From Magnetovibrio sp. (GTDB taxonomy: Bacteria > Pseudomonadota > Alphaproteobacteria > Rhodospirillales > Casp-alpha2), in the NCBI GenBank assembly GCA_002722175.1, contig PBKU01000012.1, positions 11,723 to 43,797 of the forward strand: a stretch of DNA of 32,075 nucleotides. Reading direction: 5' to 3'. Within the stretch, counting starts at the first letter, position 1. Every line of letters begins with the position of its first letter. The translations under genes were made by a program, and so were the position numbers. Below, one piece after another: positions 24,094 to 32,075 of this stretch. Below the pieces are notes generated by a model. It did not search any database. It had not been told where the DNA came from and was given only the letters and a program-made list of their open reading frames with translations.

Positions 24094-24600
24094 ATGCCTA
24101 TTTCGCGACGAAGTTTGTTGCTGTGTTCAGTTTCAACAATCATTTTATCAGGGTTAGGGGTAGGAACTTCTCGAGCACATATAAAAGTAGGTTCAAACGC
24201 GGATGACAGAAAAAATTTAGTGCAGATGATTCGGGTTATGTATCCGCATAGCCGATTTCCGGACGGGCCATATGAGCGGACCGCTGATGCCGTTATTGAA
24301 AAAGCAAACAAAAGTCCGGCTAAAGCTCTGATGTTGCGTGATGGTTTACGCCAATTACAGTCTAAGTCTTTCAATAGTCTGAATGATGTGGCTGCAACAG
24401 AATATCTTAAAGGTATAGAGGATTCGGAATTTTTTCAGCATGTACGCGGAACTACTGTTGTCGCTCTTTACAACGATCATGAGGTATGGGGGTTGCTAGG
24501 TTATGAAGGATCTAGCTTCGATAAGGGAGGATATATTAACCGTGGCTTTAATGATCTCAGCTGGCTGCCGGAACCACGAATTACAGAATATAACGGCTAG
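24094..24600 (+). CDS. Tat-signal small subunit of a GMC dehydrogenase (gluconate 2-dehydrogenase subunit 3-like)
   Basis: 168 residues. The N terminus MPISRRSLLLCSVSTIILSG carries a twin-Arg motif (SRRSLL) and hydrophobic core, with a probable cut after SRA near residue 28. The mature protein is helical and includes FFQHVRGTTVVALYNDHEVW and the GYEGSSFDKGGYINRGFNDL stretch ending in WLPEP, which is typical of small subunits encoded next to periplasmic GMC flavoenzymes. Such subunits carry the Tat signal for the whole complex and help maturation of the FAD subunit. GGGAG lies 7 nt before the ATG, and the large subunit follows 14 nt after its stop. Confidence 0.8.
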   Translation: MPISRRSLLLCSVSTIILSGLGVGTSRAHIKVGSNADDRKNLVQMIRVMYPHSRFPDGPYERTADAVIEKANKSPAKALMLRDGLRQLQSKSFNSLNDVAATEYLKGIEDSEFFQHVRGTTVVALYNDHEVWGLLGYEGSSFDKGGYINRGFNDLSWLPEPRITEYNG

Positions 24601-24614
24601 AGCAGGAGAAAATT

Positions 24615-26180
24615 ATGAAAAAAATTGATAGAAAAGAAAAAGCTGTTGTTGTCATTGGGTCTGGAGCTGGCGGCGGGACAACCGTTTATGAGTTGACGAA
24701 AGCTGGCATTCCGTGCGTTTGTTTGGAGGCAGGTCGTCATATAAAATCAGAAGAATACGTAAATGACGAATGGGCTTCTTTCTCGCAAATGGCTTGGCTG
24801 GACAAACGGACTACAAGTGGTTCTTGGCGGGTGGCTAAAGATTTTCCAGGGCTTCCAACTTGGCTTGTAAAGGCAGTTGGCGGGACAACTACTCACTGGG
24901 CAGGTGCCACGCCTCGATTTCTTGATTATGAATTTAAAACACTTTCAACATATGGGAAAATAGACGGGGCAACTCTGCTGGATTGGCCAATTTCATTGGA
25001 CGATCTTGCTCCCTATTATGATAAGGGAGAAAAGGCCATTGGCTCAACTCACAGGCATGGTCGGCCGCCTCTGCCAGCAAATAACAACTATAAAGTTTTT
25101 GCTAATGGTGCAAAAAATGTTGGATACAAATACTATGCAACAGGTCCCTATGGAACTAATGCAGAGCCTTATGATGGCCGTCCTGGTTCTATTCAGGATG
25201 GTTTTAATTTTCAAGGAGACAAAAATCATTCAAAATGGAATACGGCCGTGCGTGAAATTCCAAGAGCACTTGAAACCGGGCTTCTTGATCTCCGGCCAGA
25301 GTCTCATGTAATTCAAATCACTCATGACTCCTCCGGGCTTGTTGATGGTGTTCTCTATATTGATGCAAAGGGCAATCTTCACAAGCAGGCTGCCAAAGTC
25401 GTAATAGTGGCGTGCAATTCTATTGAGACTCCGCGTTTGATGCTCCTCAGTGCATCACCCACGTTTCCAGATGGGCTGGCAAATAGTTCAGGGCATGTTG
25501 GTCGAAATTACATGCGTCATATGACGGGATCTATGTATGCTCGTTTTGAAAAGCCCGTGAATTTCTTTCGGGGGGAAACTATGGCTGGCATCATTGCAGA
25601 TGAAGTAAAGAATAATCCTGCTCGAGGTTTTGTTGGGGGTTATTATATGGAAACTCTAGCACTTGGCCCACCATTTATGGCAGCTTTTCTAGAACCGGGT
25701 GGCTGGGGTGCCGAGTTTACTAAAATGCTTGACGGGTACGCAAATCTGGCCGGTATGTGGCTTGTTGGGGAAGATATGCCGCAAGCAACAAATCGAGTAA
25801 CTCTCTCAGATACGGCCCGTGACAAATGGGGCTTAGCGGCTCCTAATGTTCATTTTGATGATCATCCAAATGATATCGCAATGCGCACGTATGCTTACGA
25901 AAAAGCCGAAGCACTGTATAAATCTGTTGGGGCAGTTCAAACCTGGAGGACCCCTCCGTATCCATCAACTCACAACCTTGGTACTATGCGGATGAGTGAG
26001 CGTTCACAGGATGGAGTGCTTGATCGTTGGGGGCGGGCCCATGACGTCAGGAACCTTTTCGTGTCCGATGGGTCCGTGATGACAACAGGTGCCGCAGCAA
26101 ACCCAACATTAACAATCGTTTCTCTAGCTATTCGCCAAGCTGAATACTTAGCGAAGGAATTGAAAAGCGGCAATATTTAA
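24615..26180 (+). CDS. GMC-family FAD dehydrogenase large subunit (gluconate/sugar dehydrogenase-like)
   Basis: 521 residues. The FAD-binding motif is GSGAGGG at 15-21 and CLEAGRH at 36-42. The active-site pair is H453 (STHNLGTMRM) and N486 (AAANPTLT). VGGTTTHWAGATPR near 88-101 is the GMC signature region of the three-subunit gluconate/sorbitol dehydrogenase branch. There is no signal peptide, so export presumably depends on the Tat signal of the preceding small subunit. It would oxidise a sugar, sugar acid or alcohol in the periplasm. The cytochrome c subunit usual in this branch is not encoded next to it; a perfect hairpin follows at 26216. AGGAG lies 7 nt before the ATG. Confidence 0.9.
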   Translation: MKKIDRKEKAVVVIGSGAGGGTTVYELTKAGIPCVCLEAGRHIKSEEYVNDEWASFSQMAWLDKRTTSGSWRVAKDFPGLPTWLVKAVGGTTTHWAGATPRFLDYEFKTLSTYGKIDGATLLDWPISLDDLAPYYDKGEKAIGSTHRHGRPPLPANNNYKVFANGAKNVGYKYYATGPYGTNAEPYDGRPGSIQDGFNFQGDKNHSKWNTAVREIPRALETGLLDLRPESHVIQITHDSSGLVDGVLYIDAKGNLHKQAAKVVIVACNSIETPRLMLLSASPTFPDGLANSSGHVGRNYMRHMTGSMYARFEKPVNFFRGETMAGIIADEVKNNPARGFVGGYYMETLALGPPFMAAFLEPGGWGAEFTKMLDGYANLAGMWLVGEDMPQATNRVTLSDTARDKWGLAAPNVHFDDHPNDIAMRTYAYEKAEALYKSVGAVQTWRTPPYPSTHNLGTMRMSERSQDGVLDRWGRAHDVRNLFVSDGSVMTTGAAANPTLTIVSLAIRQAEYLAKELKSGNI

Positions 26181-26215
26181 CTGAAGGGCATTTTCTCAAC
26201 TTTCTAAGCTTGTCC

Positions 26216-26250
26216 AATTAACGGAGACGGTTTTTTCGTCTCCGTTAATT
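26216..26250. terminator. Perfect 14-bp hairpin ending the GMC operon
   Basis: AATTAACGGAGACG at 26216-26229 and CGTCTCCGTTAATT at 26237-26250 pair without mismatch around GTTTTTT. The T run is in the loop; ATCTCC follows the stem, so no tail of T is present. It lies 36 nt after the large-subunit stop. The rest of the gap to 26464 is AT-rich with no other element seen. Confidence 0.75.
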
Positions 26251-26464
26251 ATCTCCTATGTAAATCACATCGTGGAAGGTTCTAGGCATCCTTTTTTCTT
26301 GAGTATATTGGAACAGTTTGGCGACGAGCATTTTTGTTTTTAGTTGTCTCTGTTGGGTATAAAGGTTATTGCAATTAATTATTATTTGCATTATGTACAT
26401 ATGGAGTGACTAAGAGTTTTGTAGAAAAAATTTTTCCGAGTTAACCGTATTAGCGCAAAATCAC

Positions 26465-26956
26465 GTGAAACAAAAATTGCCAGACTTGTTTAATGATTTG
26501 AAATTTGCTGACAAACTTGTTGTCTGGAGTGTCAGGGTATGGGTACGTGATTTTGTTTCTGGAGGAAACAGTCATGCGGTTCTGAGTGAGTGTTTTAAGC
26601 TTGCCCGGATTCCAATGGCTTATCCCATATTAGATTCAATAATGACTATCTATGCGTCATTAGACTGTGGGATAAAGAATATACGATGTGTCAGGTGTCA
26701 ACAGTTAAGCTCTGAAGAAACCCGTTTTCTTTCTTTAATTAGCATTTTTCAGGAAAACCGAAAGATGGATAATATCGGTCCTTATCTAAGACTTTGGATG
26801 CCTAATACAGTGTGCAGGGTTATTCAGCAGCCATGTGAAGAATTTGCCATTATTCTTAAAAGGGCTGGTCTCATTCTAAGCGGACGACCGTATTTTAGGC
26901 CACTCGAAAAAAATGAAGAGAGTTATGCGAGAAAAAATGACATTTATCATAAATGA
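26465..26956 (+). CDS. Uncharacterised protein of an alphaproteobacterial conserved family
   Basis: 163 residues from a GTG; the frame has no in-frame ATG upstream before a stop and no clear ribosome site, so the start is uncertain. The pattern (VVWSVRVWVRDF at about 18-29, then CVRCQQLSSEETRFLSLISIFQ at about 75-96) resembles a conserved but unexplained group in Rhodospirillales-like bacteria, with a Cys before LSxDE, then a C-terminal helical part. C75 and C78 form a CxxC that could bind a metal. It is not recognised beyond this. It stands alone between the GMC operon and a peroxiredoxin. Confidence 0.6.
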   Translation: MKQKLPDLFNDLKFADKLVVWSVRVWVRDFVSGGNSHAVLSECFKLARIPMAYPILDSIMTIYASLDCGIKNIRCVRCQQLSSEETRFLSLISIFQENRKMDNIGPYLRLWMPNTVCRVIQQPCEEFAIILKRAGLILSGRPYFRPLEKNEESYARKNDIYHK

Positions 26957-27060
26957 AACCCTTTGTAGTGATCTGTAGTTCAACAATAAAAGAGTGAAAT
27001 GACGGTCATCGGATTGATCTGCTAGCCAACCAAACAGACTTTAGATTTTAGGAGGTTGAA

Positions 27061-27579
27061 ATGTTGAATAAAAGACTCCCGAGCGTTACGTTCAAAACGC
27101 GGGTGAGGGACGGGAATATTAGTGAACCAAACCCTTATAGGTGGCAAGACGTTAAAACTGAAGACTACTTCGCCGGGAAAAGAGCGATCTTGTTTTCGTT
27201 ACCGGGTGCGTTTACTCCCATTTGCTCAACATACCAATTACCAAATTATGAGAACCTTCATTCAAAATTCAGTGAAAAGGGCATTGATAAAATTTTTTGT
27301 GTGTCCGTTAATGATGCATTTGTGATGAATGCGTGGAAAAAAGATCAGAATATTGAAAAAATTGTTCTAATTCCAGATGGTGCCGGAGAGTTTACGCGGA
27401 AAATGGGTATGCTAGTTTATAAGGATAACCTTGGTTTTGGTATGCGGTCTTGGCGATATGCAGCGGTCGTTAATGACGGAACAGTAGAATCATGGTATGA
27501 AGAACCGGGATTTTGCGATAATAGCGACGATGACCCCTACGGAGTATCATCGCCCGAAAAAGTTTTAGAGCAACTTTAG
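27061..27579 (+). CDS. Peroxiredoxin (Prx5 type)
   Basis: 172 residues. The peroxidatic site PGAFTPICS holds T52 and C55, with R129 or R132 (GMRSWRYA) as the third active-site residue. The C-terminal EEPGFCDNSDDDPYGVSSPE stretch places C152 where Prx5-like enzymes of proteobacteria keep a second Cys; C80 is a further candidate for resolution. It reduces hydrogen peroxide and organic hydroperoxides in the cytoplasm, probably with glutathione/glutaredoxin or thioredoxin. AGGAGG lies ideally before the ATG. It is followed after 83 nt by an MDR reductase that could also deal with reactive aldehydes. Confidence 0.92.
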   Translation: MLNKRLPSVTFKTRVRDGNISEPNPYRWQDVKTEDYFAGKRAILFSLPGAFTPICSTYQLPNYENLHSKFSEKGIDKIFCVSVNDAFVMNAWKKDQNIEKIVLIPDGAGEFTRKMGMLVYKDNLGFGMRSWRYAAVVNDGTVESWYEEPGFCDNSDDDPYGVSSPEKVLEQL

Positions 27580-27662
27580 TGAATAATTGATGGTTTTCTA
27601 GTTAAATTATATTTAATATCTTGTGCAGGTGTTCTTGAGGAAAAAATAAAAAAGCTCAAAAG

Positions 27663-28685
27663 ATGAATCGTCAAATTATATTGGCATCACGGCCAAACGG
27701 CTTTCCTGCTGAAGAAAACTTCAAAATGATTGAAAGACCGGAACGAAAACCGGAGCATGACGAAGTTTTGTGCCAGACAATTTATTTGTCTCTGGACCCA
27801 TATATGCGTGGGCGCATGAATGACGTTAAAAGCTACGCAGAGCCTGTTAAGGTAGGCGGGGTGATGACCGCTGGGGCTGTTAGCCAAGTAATAGAAAGTC
27901 GCTCTTCTCTTTTTCAACCTGGTGATTTTGTTGAATGCCGGTCAGGTTGGCAAGAAAGGCCAACCTTAGAAGCCAAGAATCTTAGAAAGCTCTATCCTGA
28001 TCAAGCTCCTATTTCAACAGCGATAGGTGTTCTTGGAATGCCTGGGATTACGGCATACGTGGGCATGGTGAATATTGCTGATCCTCGTCCAGGGGAAACT
28101 CTGGTTGTTGGCGCAGCATCCGGGGCTGTGGGGGCAACAGTTGGGCAGATCGGTAAGATTTTTGGATGTCATGTTGTTGGTATCGCCGGGACAGATGAAA
28201 AATGTTCGTATGTCACTGAAACTTGCAATTTTGATGAATGCATAAACTATAATGACGACGACTTCCAATCACAACTTGCGACCGTATGTTCAAAAGGGGT
28301 CGATATCTACTGGGAAAATGTTGGGGGCAAGACATTTGATGCGACTTTCCCTTTGTTAAACGACTTTGCAAGAATGCCGGTATGCGGACTGATTTCCACA
28401 TATAACAAAGTTGGTTTATTTGATAACCCTGATCGATTGCCAGTACTTTTTCGAAGTGTGCTGACGAAGCGGTTGCTTTTACGTGGATTTATTGTTTTTG
28501 ATTTTGAAGACCAGAAGCAGGAGGCTTTACAAAAACTTTCCGTCTGGGTCAAAGATAGCAAGATAATATATAAAGAGAATTTTATAGACGGTTTAGAAAA
28601 TGCTCCGGGTGCCTTTTTAGGGCTTTTTCGAGGGACGAATTTTGGGAAGCTGATAATTAGGGTGTCACCTGACCCTTCACTTTGA
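27663..28685 (+). CDS. NADP-dependent medium-chain oxidoreductase (CurA/leukotriene B4 dehydrogenase-like)
   Basis: 340 residues, normal for zinc-free MDR enzymes. Family motifs: LSLDPYMRGRMND (about 43-54), the GMPGITAYVGM segment, and the NADP loop AASGAVGATVGQIGK at 151-165 with GIAGTDEKC where the phosphate-binding residues lie. DIYWENVGG and NFGKLIIRV close the domain. It would reduce the double bond of enones or enals using NADPH. Its ribosome site is weak (AAAAG). A probable terminator at 28766 follows. Confidence 0.9.
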   Translation: MNRQIILASRPNGFPAEENFKMIERPERKPEHDEVLCQTIYLSLDPYMRGRMNDVKSYAEPVKVGGVMTAGAVSQVIESRSSLFQPGDFVECRSGWQERPTLEAKNLRKLYPDQAPISTAIGVLGMPGITAYVGMVNIADPRPGETLVVGAASGAVGATVGQIGKIFGCHVVGIAGTDEKCSYVTETCNFDECINYNDDDFQSQLATVCSKGVDIYWENVGGKTFDATFPLLNDFARMPVCGLISTYNKVGLFDNPDRLPVLFRSVLTKRLLLRGFIVFDFEDQKQEALQKLSVWVKDSKIIYKENFIDGLENAPGAFLGLFRGTNFGKLIIRVSPDPSL

Positions 28686-28765
28686 ACAGTGAAAATTGGC
28701 TAGTTTTCTTTTCTGAATAATAACTTGATACTTAAATTTGGAACGGCCCATTTATATTGAAAGCG

Positions 28766-28797
28766 CTAACTTGCTCAAGTTAGACTGCAATTTTTTT
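28766..28797 (+). terminator. Probable Rho-independent terminator after the MDR reductase
   Basis: CTAACTTG at 28766-28773 and CAAGTTAG at 28776-28783 are perfect inverted repeats 2 nt apart, giving a 7-bp stem with a 4-nt loop. A run of seven T follows at 28791-28797. It lies 80 nt after the stop. The T run continues into a 20-bp palindrome (28789-28808, AATTTTTTTGCAAAAAAATT). Confidence 0.55.
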
Positions 28798-28987
28798 GCA
28801 AAAAAATTTTGGTAATTTATAGGTTAAAGTTTTCTGCTTAGTCGTTTGATTTTTTGCTTATGGTAGAATGCTTTTTTATTGCTCTCCAAGAAAAACGCAG
28901 CTATTTCGGAACTTAGAGATAATAGGTTTTACTTTGCCCTGATCGACAAAGAAATTTCAAATAGATACCTTAGTCAGATTTAGCTGA

Positions 28988-29010
28988 TTAAGTTTGCTAG
29001 CAAACCTTAA
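28988..29010. promoter_or_regulatory. Near-perfect palindrome upstream of the GMC dehydrogenase, possible operator
   Basis: TTAAG-TTTGCT (28988-28998) and AGCAAA-CTTAA (28999-29010, with one extra C at 29005) form 11-base arms with a single inserted base. The core TTTGCTAGCAAA is a perfect 12-bp palindrome. It lies 43 nt before the GMC start, a good place for repressor binding. Confidence 0.5.
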
Positions 29011-29052
29011 GGATAAAATTGTTCTGTTGGGTAGAAGAACTAACAAAATACG

Positions 29053-30702
29053 ATGCGATTTTTAAACGATTATAATTATATTGTAGTGGGTGCAGGTTCG
29101 GCCGGTTGTGTCCTTGCAAACAAATTGAGCGAAGAAAAGCTGTCCTCCGTTTTGTTGTTGGAAGCTGGTCCTATGGACTGGAATCCTATGATTCATGTTC
29201 CCGCGGGTGTTTATTATGCCTATCGTAATACTAATCTTAATTGGAATTACCAGTCGGAAAAGGAACCCTATCTTCTTAACCGGCAGATCAGTGCGCCACG
29301 CGGAAAAGTCATTGGTGGGTCCTCGTCAATCAATTCAATGGTCTACATGCGCGGTCACCCATTGGATTATGACCGGTGGTCAACAGAACTTGATTTGCCA
29401 TTATGGGACTTTGCACAATGTTTACCCTATTTCAAAGCCGGAGAGACTAGTGATCGTGGGGCAGATGAATGGCGTGGCGGGGATGGCCCTCTTTCGGTTT
29501 CCAAGGGGGCCTTTGTTAATCCATTATATGATGCCTTCTTGGACGCAGGTCGAGAGTCGGGTCAGGGTAGTTCGGATGACCTAAATGGCTATAAGCCAGA
29601 AGGGGTATCAAGGCTTGATTCAACTAAACGCAATGGAAGGCGCTGCAGTGCAGCTGTTGCTTACCTGCACCCAGTATTAGGACGAGATAACCTGACAGTA
29701 TTAGAAAAAGCGTTCGTGCAGTTGGTTGTTTTTGAGGATGGAAGGGCTGCAGGAATTAAGTTTAAGCATCGGGGGAAAACACAGATAATTAGAGCTAAAA
29801 ACGAAGTAATTCTTGCTGGTGGAGCAATTAACTCTCCTCAAATTCTTATGGTTTCCGGTATCGGCCCAGCAGACCACTTGCGGGAGCATGATATTAAATG
29901 CATAGTTAATTTGCCTGGTGTTGGTCGTAACCTGCAAGACCATGCTACTGTTATTATGAAATGGGCTTGTAAAAGACCCGTTTCAATTCACAAATTTTCT
30001 AATCCATTCTGGCAAGCTGTTTCAGGCCTTCAATGGTTAGTAAATCGAACTGGGGTTGCTTCTTCAAATATTTGGGAGGCCGGTGGCTTGATTCGAAGTA
30101 ATACCCAGGTAGCCTATCCAAATATACAGTACCATTTTGGGCCAGTGGGAGCGGAAGAGAGTGGGGGACATCTCAAACTTAATCAAGCTTTTTCTATCCA
30201 CATTGATCAGTTGCGCCCCCACAGCCGCGGATATATTGCATTAAAGTCTTCTGATGCAGCGACTAAACCTGCTTTACATTTTAACTACTTGAGCGAAGAA
30301 TGCGATTTAAATGAACTTGCAGAGGGAGTGCTTAAAGCCCGTGAACTTGTTGATCAACCGGCCTTTAATGATTATCGCGGCGTAGAGTTGGTGCCAGGGC
30401 CCGACGTGAAAACAGAAAGTGATATAAAAAACGTGATTTCCCAATATGTCGGCACCGACTACCACCCATGTGGTACTTGCAGAATGGGTAACAACGCAGA
30501 ATCTGTTGTAGATTCCCAATTTTGTGTGCATGGTGTAAGCGGTTTACGGGTCGTGGATGCTTCTGTCATGCCAACCATCATTAGCGGTAATTTAAACGCG
30601 CCCGTGCAAATGATGGCTGCCCGTGCAGCAGATTTCATTTTAAATCGGCCACAATTACGGCCAGTTCGGGCACGTTTTCATTTTCAGGGCAATCACGATT
30701 AA
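29053..30702 (+). CDS. GMC-family FAD dehydrogenase, choline dehydrogenase-like
   Basis: 549 residues, near BetA length. FAD motif GAGSAGC is at 13-19 and LLLEAGP at 34-40. GMC signature 1 is APRGKVIGGSSSINSMVYMRG at 81-101 (two pieces: APRGKVIGGSSSIN, SMVYMRG), and signature 2 GAINSPQILMVSGIGP is at 257-272. Active-site H471 (DYHPCGTCRMG) and N515 (NLNAPVQM) are present. No signal peptide, so cytoplasmic. This branch oxidises choline and many other alcohols, hence the gene name betA is not assigned. No betaine-aldehyde dehydrogenase or choline transporter is adjacent. A dyad at 28988 may control it. Confidence 0.9.
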   Translation: MRFLNDYNYIVVGAGSAGCVLANKLSEEKLSSVLLLEAGPMDWNPMIHVPAGVYYAYRNTNLNWNYQSEKEPYLLNRQISAPRGKVIGGSSSINSMVYMRGHPLDYDRWSTELDLPLWDFAQCLPYFKAGETSDRGADEWRGGDGPLSVSKGAFVNPLYDAFLDAGRESGQGSSDDLNGYKPEGVSRLDSTKRNGRRCSAAVAYLHPVLGRDNLTVLEKAFVQLVVFEDGRAAGIKFKHRGKTQIIRAKNEVILAGGAINSPQILMVSGIGPADHLREHDIKCIVNLPGVGRNLQDHATVIMKWACKRPVSIHKFSNPFWQAVSGLQWLVNRTGVASSNIWEAGGLIRSNTQVAYPNIQYHFGPVGAEESGGHLKLNQAFSIHIDQLRPHSRGYIALKSSDAATKPALHFNYLSEECDLNELAEGVLKARELVDQPAFNDYRGVELVPGPDVKTESDIKNVISQYVGTDYHPCGTCRMGNNAESVVDSQFCVHGVSGLRVVDASVMPTIISGNLNAPVQMMAARAADFILNRPQLRPVRARFHFQGNHD

Positions 30703-30803
30703 TGGAAGAGAGAGAATATTGAACGTGAGCGTGAACTGCATAACCAAAATATTCCATCTTGGGTATTTTAATTTTTTAAATCCTAATGTTGGAGCCTGAC
30801 GCT

Positions 30804-30887
30804 ATGGAATTTGTGTATCTAGTTATTGGGATCGGGTGCTTTATCTTTTATCGATACTTGAAAAAAAAGTGGTACGACAAAGACTAA
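30804..30887 (+). CDS. Very small membrane protein, 27 residues
   Basis: ATG 30804, with GGAG 9 nt upstream, opens a 27-residue frame ending TAA at 30885-30887. Residues 2-17 (EFVYLVIGIGCFIFYR) are hydrophobic and aromatic, followed by a basic stretch YLKKKWYDKD, giving a clear N-out/C-in helix by the positive-inside rule. It lies 101 nt after the GMC gene. Not recognised, but the layout resembles known bacterial small membrane proteins. Confidence 0.5.
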   Translation: MEFVYLVIGIGCFIFYRYLKKKWYDKD

Positions 30888-31083
30888 ATAAATTTCAATT
30901 TTAGCCCTGTAATTATGAAATAAAGCGATACGTTATTATTTTTTGCAAACATTGACACTCAGTTTAAATAGTCAGATTGTATTTTTGAAAGTCCTTAAAT
31001 ATGAACAAGATTTGTAATGCCAGGAAGCAATGCAGAGTATATGACAAGCCAATATCGAATATACATTGATTAGGACAAATAGA

Positions 31084-32075
31084 ATGAAACCGCTTTGCGA
31101 TTTCTCAGCGACAACTCTCAGAAGGATGATCGGGACTAAAGAAATTTCCCCAGTAGAGCTTTTAGCTAGTTGCATAGATCGGATTGAAAGGTGCAACAAG
31201 CCTCTAAATGCCATCGTAGTGAAAAATTACGTAAAAGCTCGAAAGGAAGCTAAAAGGTTAGAGAAAGCGGTTCTGGCAGGTGAAGATCTTGGGCTATTAC
31301 ATGGATTGCCTATTGGGATAAAAGATCTGGAAGTCACCAAAGAGTTGAAAACAACTTTTGGTTCACGTCTCTACAAGAACAATATACCAAGAAGCGATCA
31401 GCGGACTATATCTTCCATACGTTCGTCTGGAGGGGTTGTTGTTGCAAAAACAAATACACCCGAATTTGGTGCCGGCGCAAATACAACCAACTTGGTGTAT
31501 GGGGCTACGGGGAATCCATTTAACCCTGATTTGACGTGCGGGGGGTCATCTGGCGGATCGGCTGTTGCTCTAGCAACCGGCATGGTCCCTTTGGCAACCG
31601 GTTCGGATTATGGTGGCAGCTTAAGAATTCCGGCAGGTTTTTGCGGGGTCGTAGGGTTTCGGCCGTCACCTGGGTTCGTGCCAGATGAAACTCGCACGGT
31701 GGGACTAAGTCCGTATTCTGTTTTGGGTCCTATGGGTAGGACTGTAGATGACGCTATATTATTACTTGGCGCCATGATTGGATATGACCGCCGTGACCCA
31801 TTTTCGCGATTAAGGGAGAATTCAATTTTGGAACCTCTTCCTATTGTTGATCTTTCTAAACTGCGGGTGGCCGTTTCTGAGGACCTTGGAGTAGCTTCGG
31901 TCGACAACAGTATTAGGAAAATATTTCGTGAGCGCGTTAAGTCGTTTAAACATGTCTTTGCAAAAATGGAGTATCGTGACCCTAAATTTGATCAGGATTT
32001 GCATGAGGCATTTGAAATAATACGCGCTGTTAATTTTGAAGCACAGCACGGAAAGCTCCTGCGACGTTATCGTCG
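31084..32075 (+). CDS. Amidase signature family hydrolase (3' end outside window)
   Basis: 330 complete codons from ATG 31084 with no stop before the window ends. The amidase Ser-cisSer-Lys triad is complete: K80 (PIGIKD), S155 in GGSSGGSA, and nucleophile S179 in GSDYGGSLRIPA, with the usual 24-residue distance between the two Ser. The nucleophile loop has Tyr176 where Thr or Ile is common. Members hydrolyse amides in the cytoplasm; GatA itself is one, but this gene is not beside gatC or gatB, so a catabolic amidase is more likely. AGGA lies 9 nt before the ATG. Confidence 0.9.
   Translation, partial: MKPLCDFSATTLRRMIGTKEISPVELLASCIDRIERCNKPLNAIVVKNYVKARKEAKRLEKAVLAGEDLGLLHGLPIGIKDLEVTKELKTTFGSRLYKNNIPRSDQRTISSIRSSGGVVVAKTNTPEFGAGANTTNLVYGATGNPFNPDLTCGGSSGGSAVALATGMVPLATGSDYGGSLRIPAGFCGVVGFRPSPGFVPDETRTVGLSPYSVLGPMGRTVDDAILLLGAMIGYDRRDPFSRLRENSILEPLPIVDLSKLRVAVSEDLGVASVDNSIRKIFRERVKSFKHVFAKMEYRDPKFDQDLHEAFEIIRAVNFEAQHGKLLRRYR

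Larger units (their letters stand above)
28686..29052. other. Intergenic region with terminator and operator-like palindromes
   Basis: 367 nt without a gene. It holds the hairpin plus T run at 28766-28797, an overlapping 20-bp A/T palindrome at 28789-28808, and a near-perfect dyad at 28988-29010 just before the next gene. Confidence 0.5.

Noticed and set aside
25006..25311. 101-residue frame inside the GMC large-subunit gene
   Set aside because: Alternate frame of a long gene with clear FAD and active-site motifs; Met-rich random-looking translation.
1..32075. CRISPR arrays, IS elements, prophage or integrase genes
   Set aside because: No spaced direct repeats, transposase or integrase motifs, or terminal inverted repeats with target duplications were seen.

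Overview
The window looks like a chromosomal stretch of a free-living, heterotrophic alphaproteobacterium, probably marine. This is an inference from gene content: branched-chain amino acid type (Liv) ABC genes, a TRAP transporter, paired glutathione S-transferases, a family III CoA-transferase, GMC oxidoreductases, a betaine/homocysteine methyltransferase and an Arg tRNA with an encoded CCA end. Base composition is moderate, and looks more AT-rich to the eye after about 11.5 kb. No phage, IS element, integrase or CRISPR array was seen.

Layout. (1) 1-6884, plus strand: a Liv-type ABC import operon. It holds the end of a likely substrate-binding protein, livH-livM, an unrecognised secreted protein, a second livH-livM, one livG-livF ATPase pair, and a secreted YtkA-like protein with a His-rich tail. 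(2) 7025-11226, plus: two glutathione S-transferases, an SDR-fold protein lacking the usual catalytic Tyr, a CaiB/BaiF CoA-transferase and a SnoaL/NTF2-like protein, perhaps one catabolic or detoxification unit. (3) 11565-13224: a GAF-class III nucleotide cyclase, tail-to-tail with a truncated methyltransferase. (4) 13521-16293, minus: epoxide hydrolase then aldehyde dehydrogenase, divergent from a TRAP operon (16405-19337, order P-M-Q). A 15-bp palindrome lies between the two units. (5) 19443-19506: a decayed copy of the cyclase gene's 3' end, about 6.6 kb from the intact gene. (6) 19527-23471, minus: EamA exporter, betaine/homocysteine S-methyltransferase, a 49-residue membrane protein, tRNA-Arg(TCG) and a TPR-methyltransferase. 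(7) 24094-26180, plus: a Tat-signal small subunit and FAD large subunit of a gluconate-dehydrogenase-like GMC enzyme, ended by a perfect 14-bp hairpin. (8) 26465-32075, plus: an uncharacterised alphaproteobacterial protein, a peroxiredoxin, an NADP-dependent MDR reductase, a choline-dehydrogenase-like GMC enzyme, a 27-residue membrane peptide and an amidase running off the end.

The general picture is uptake of small organic solutes (ABC and TRAP) linked to oxidation and detoxification enzymes. The items most worth a second look are the tandem LivHM arrangement with two secreted partners, the cyclase that lacks its transition-state Arg together with its duplicated tail, two unannotated small membrane proteins, and several palindromes in regulatory gaps.
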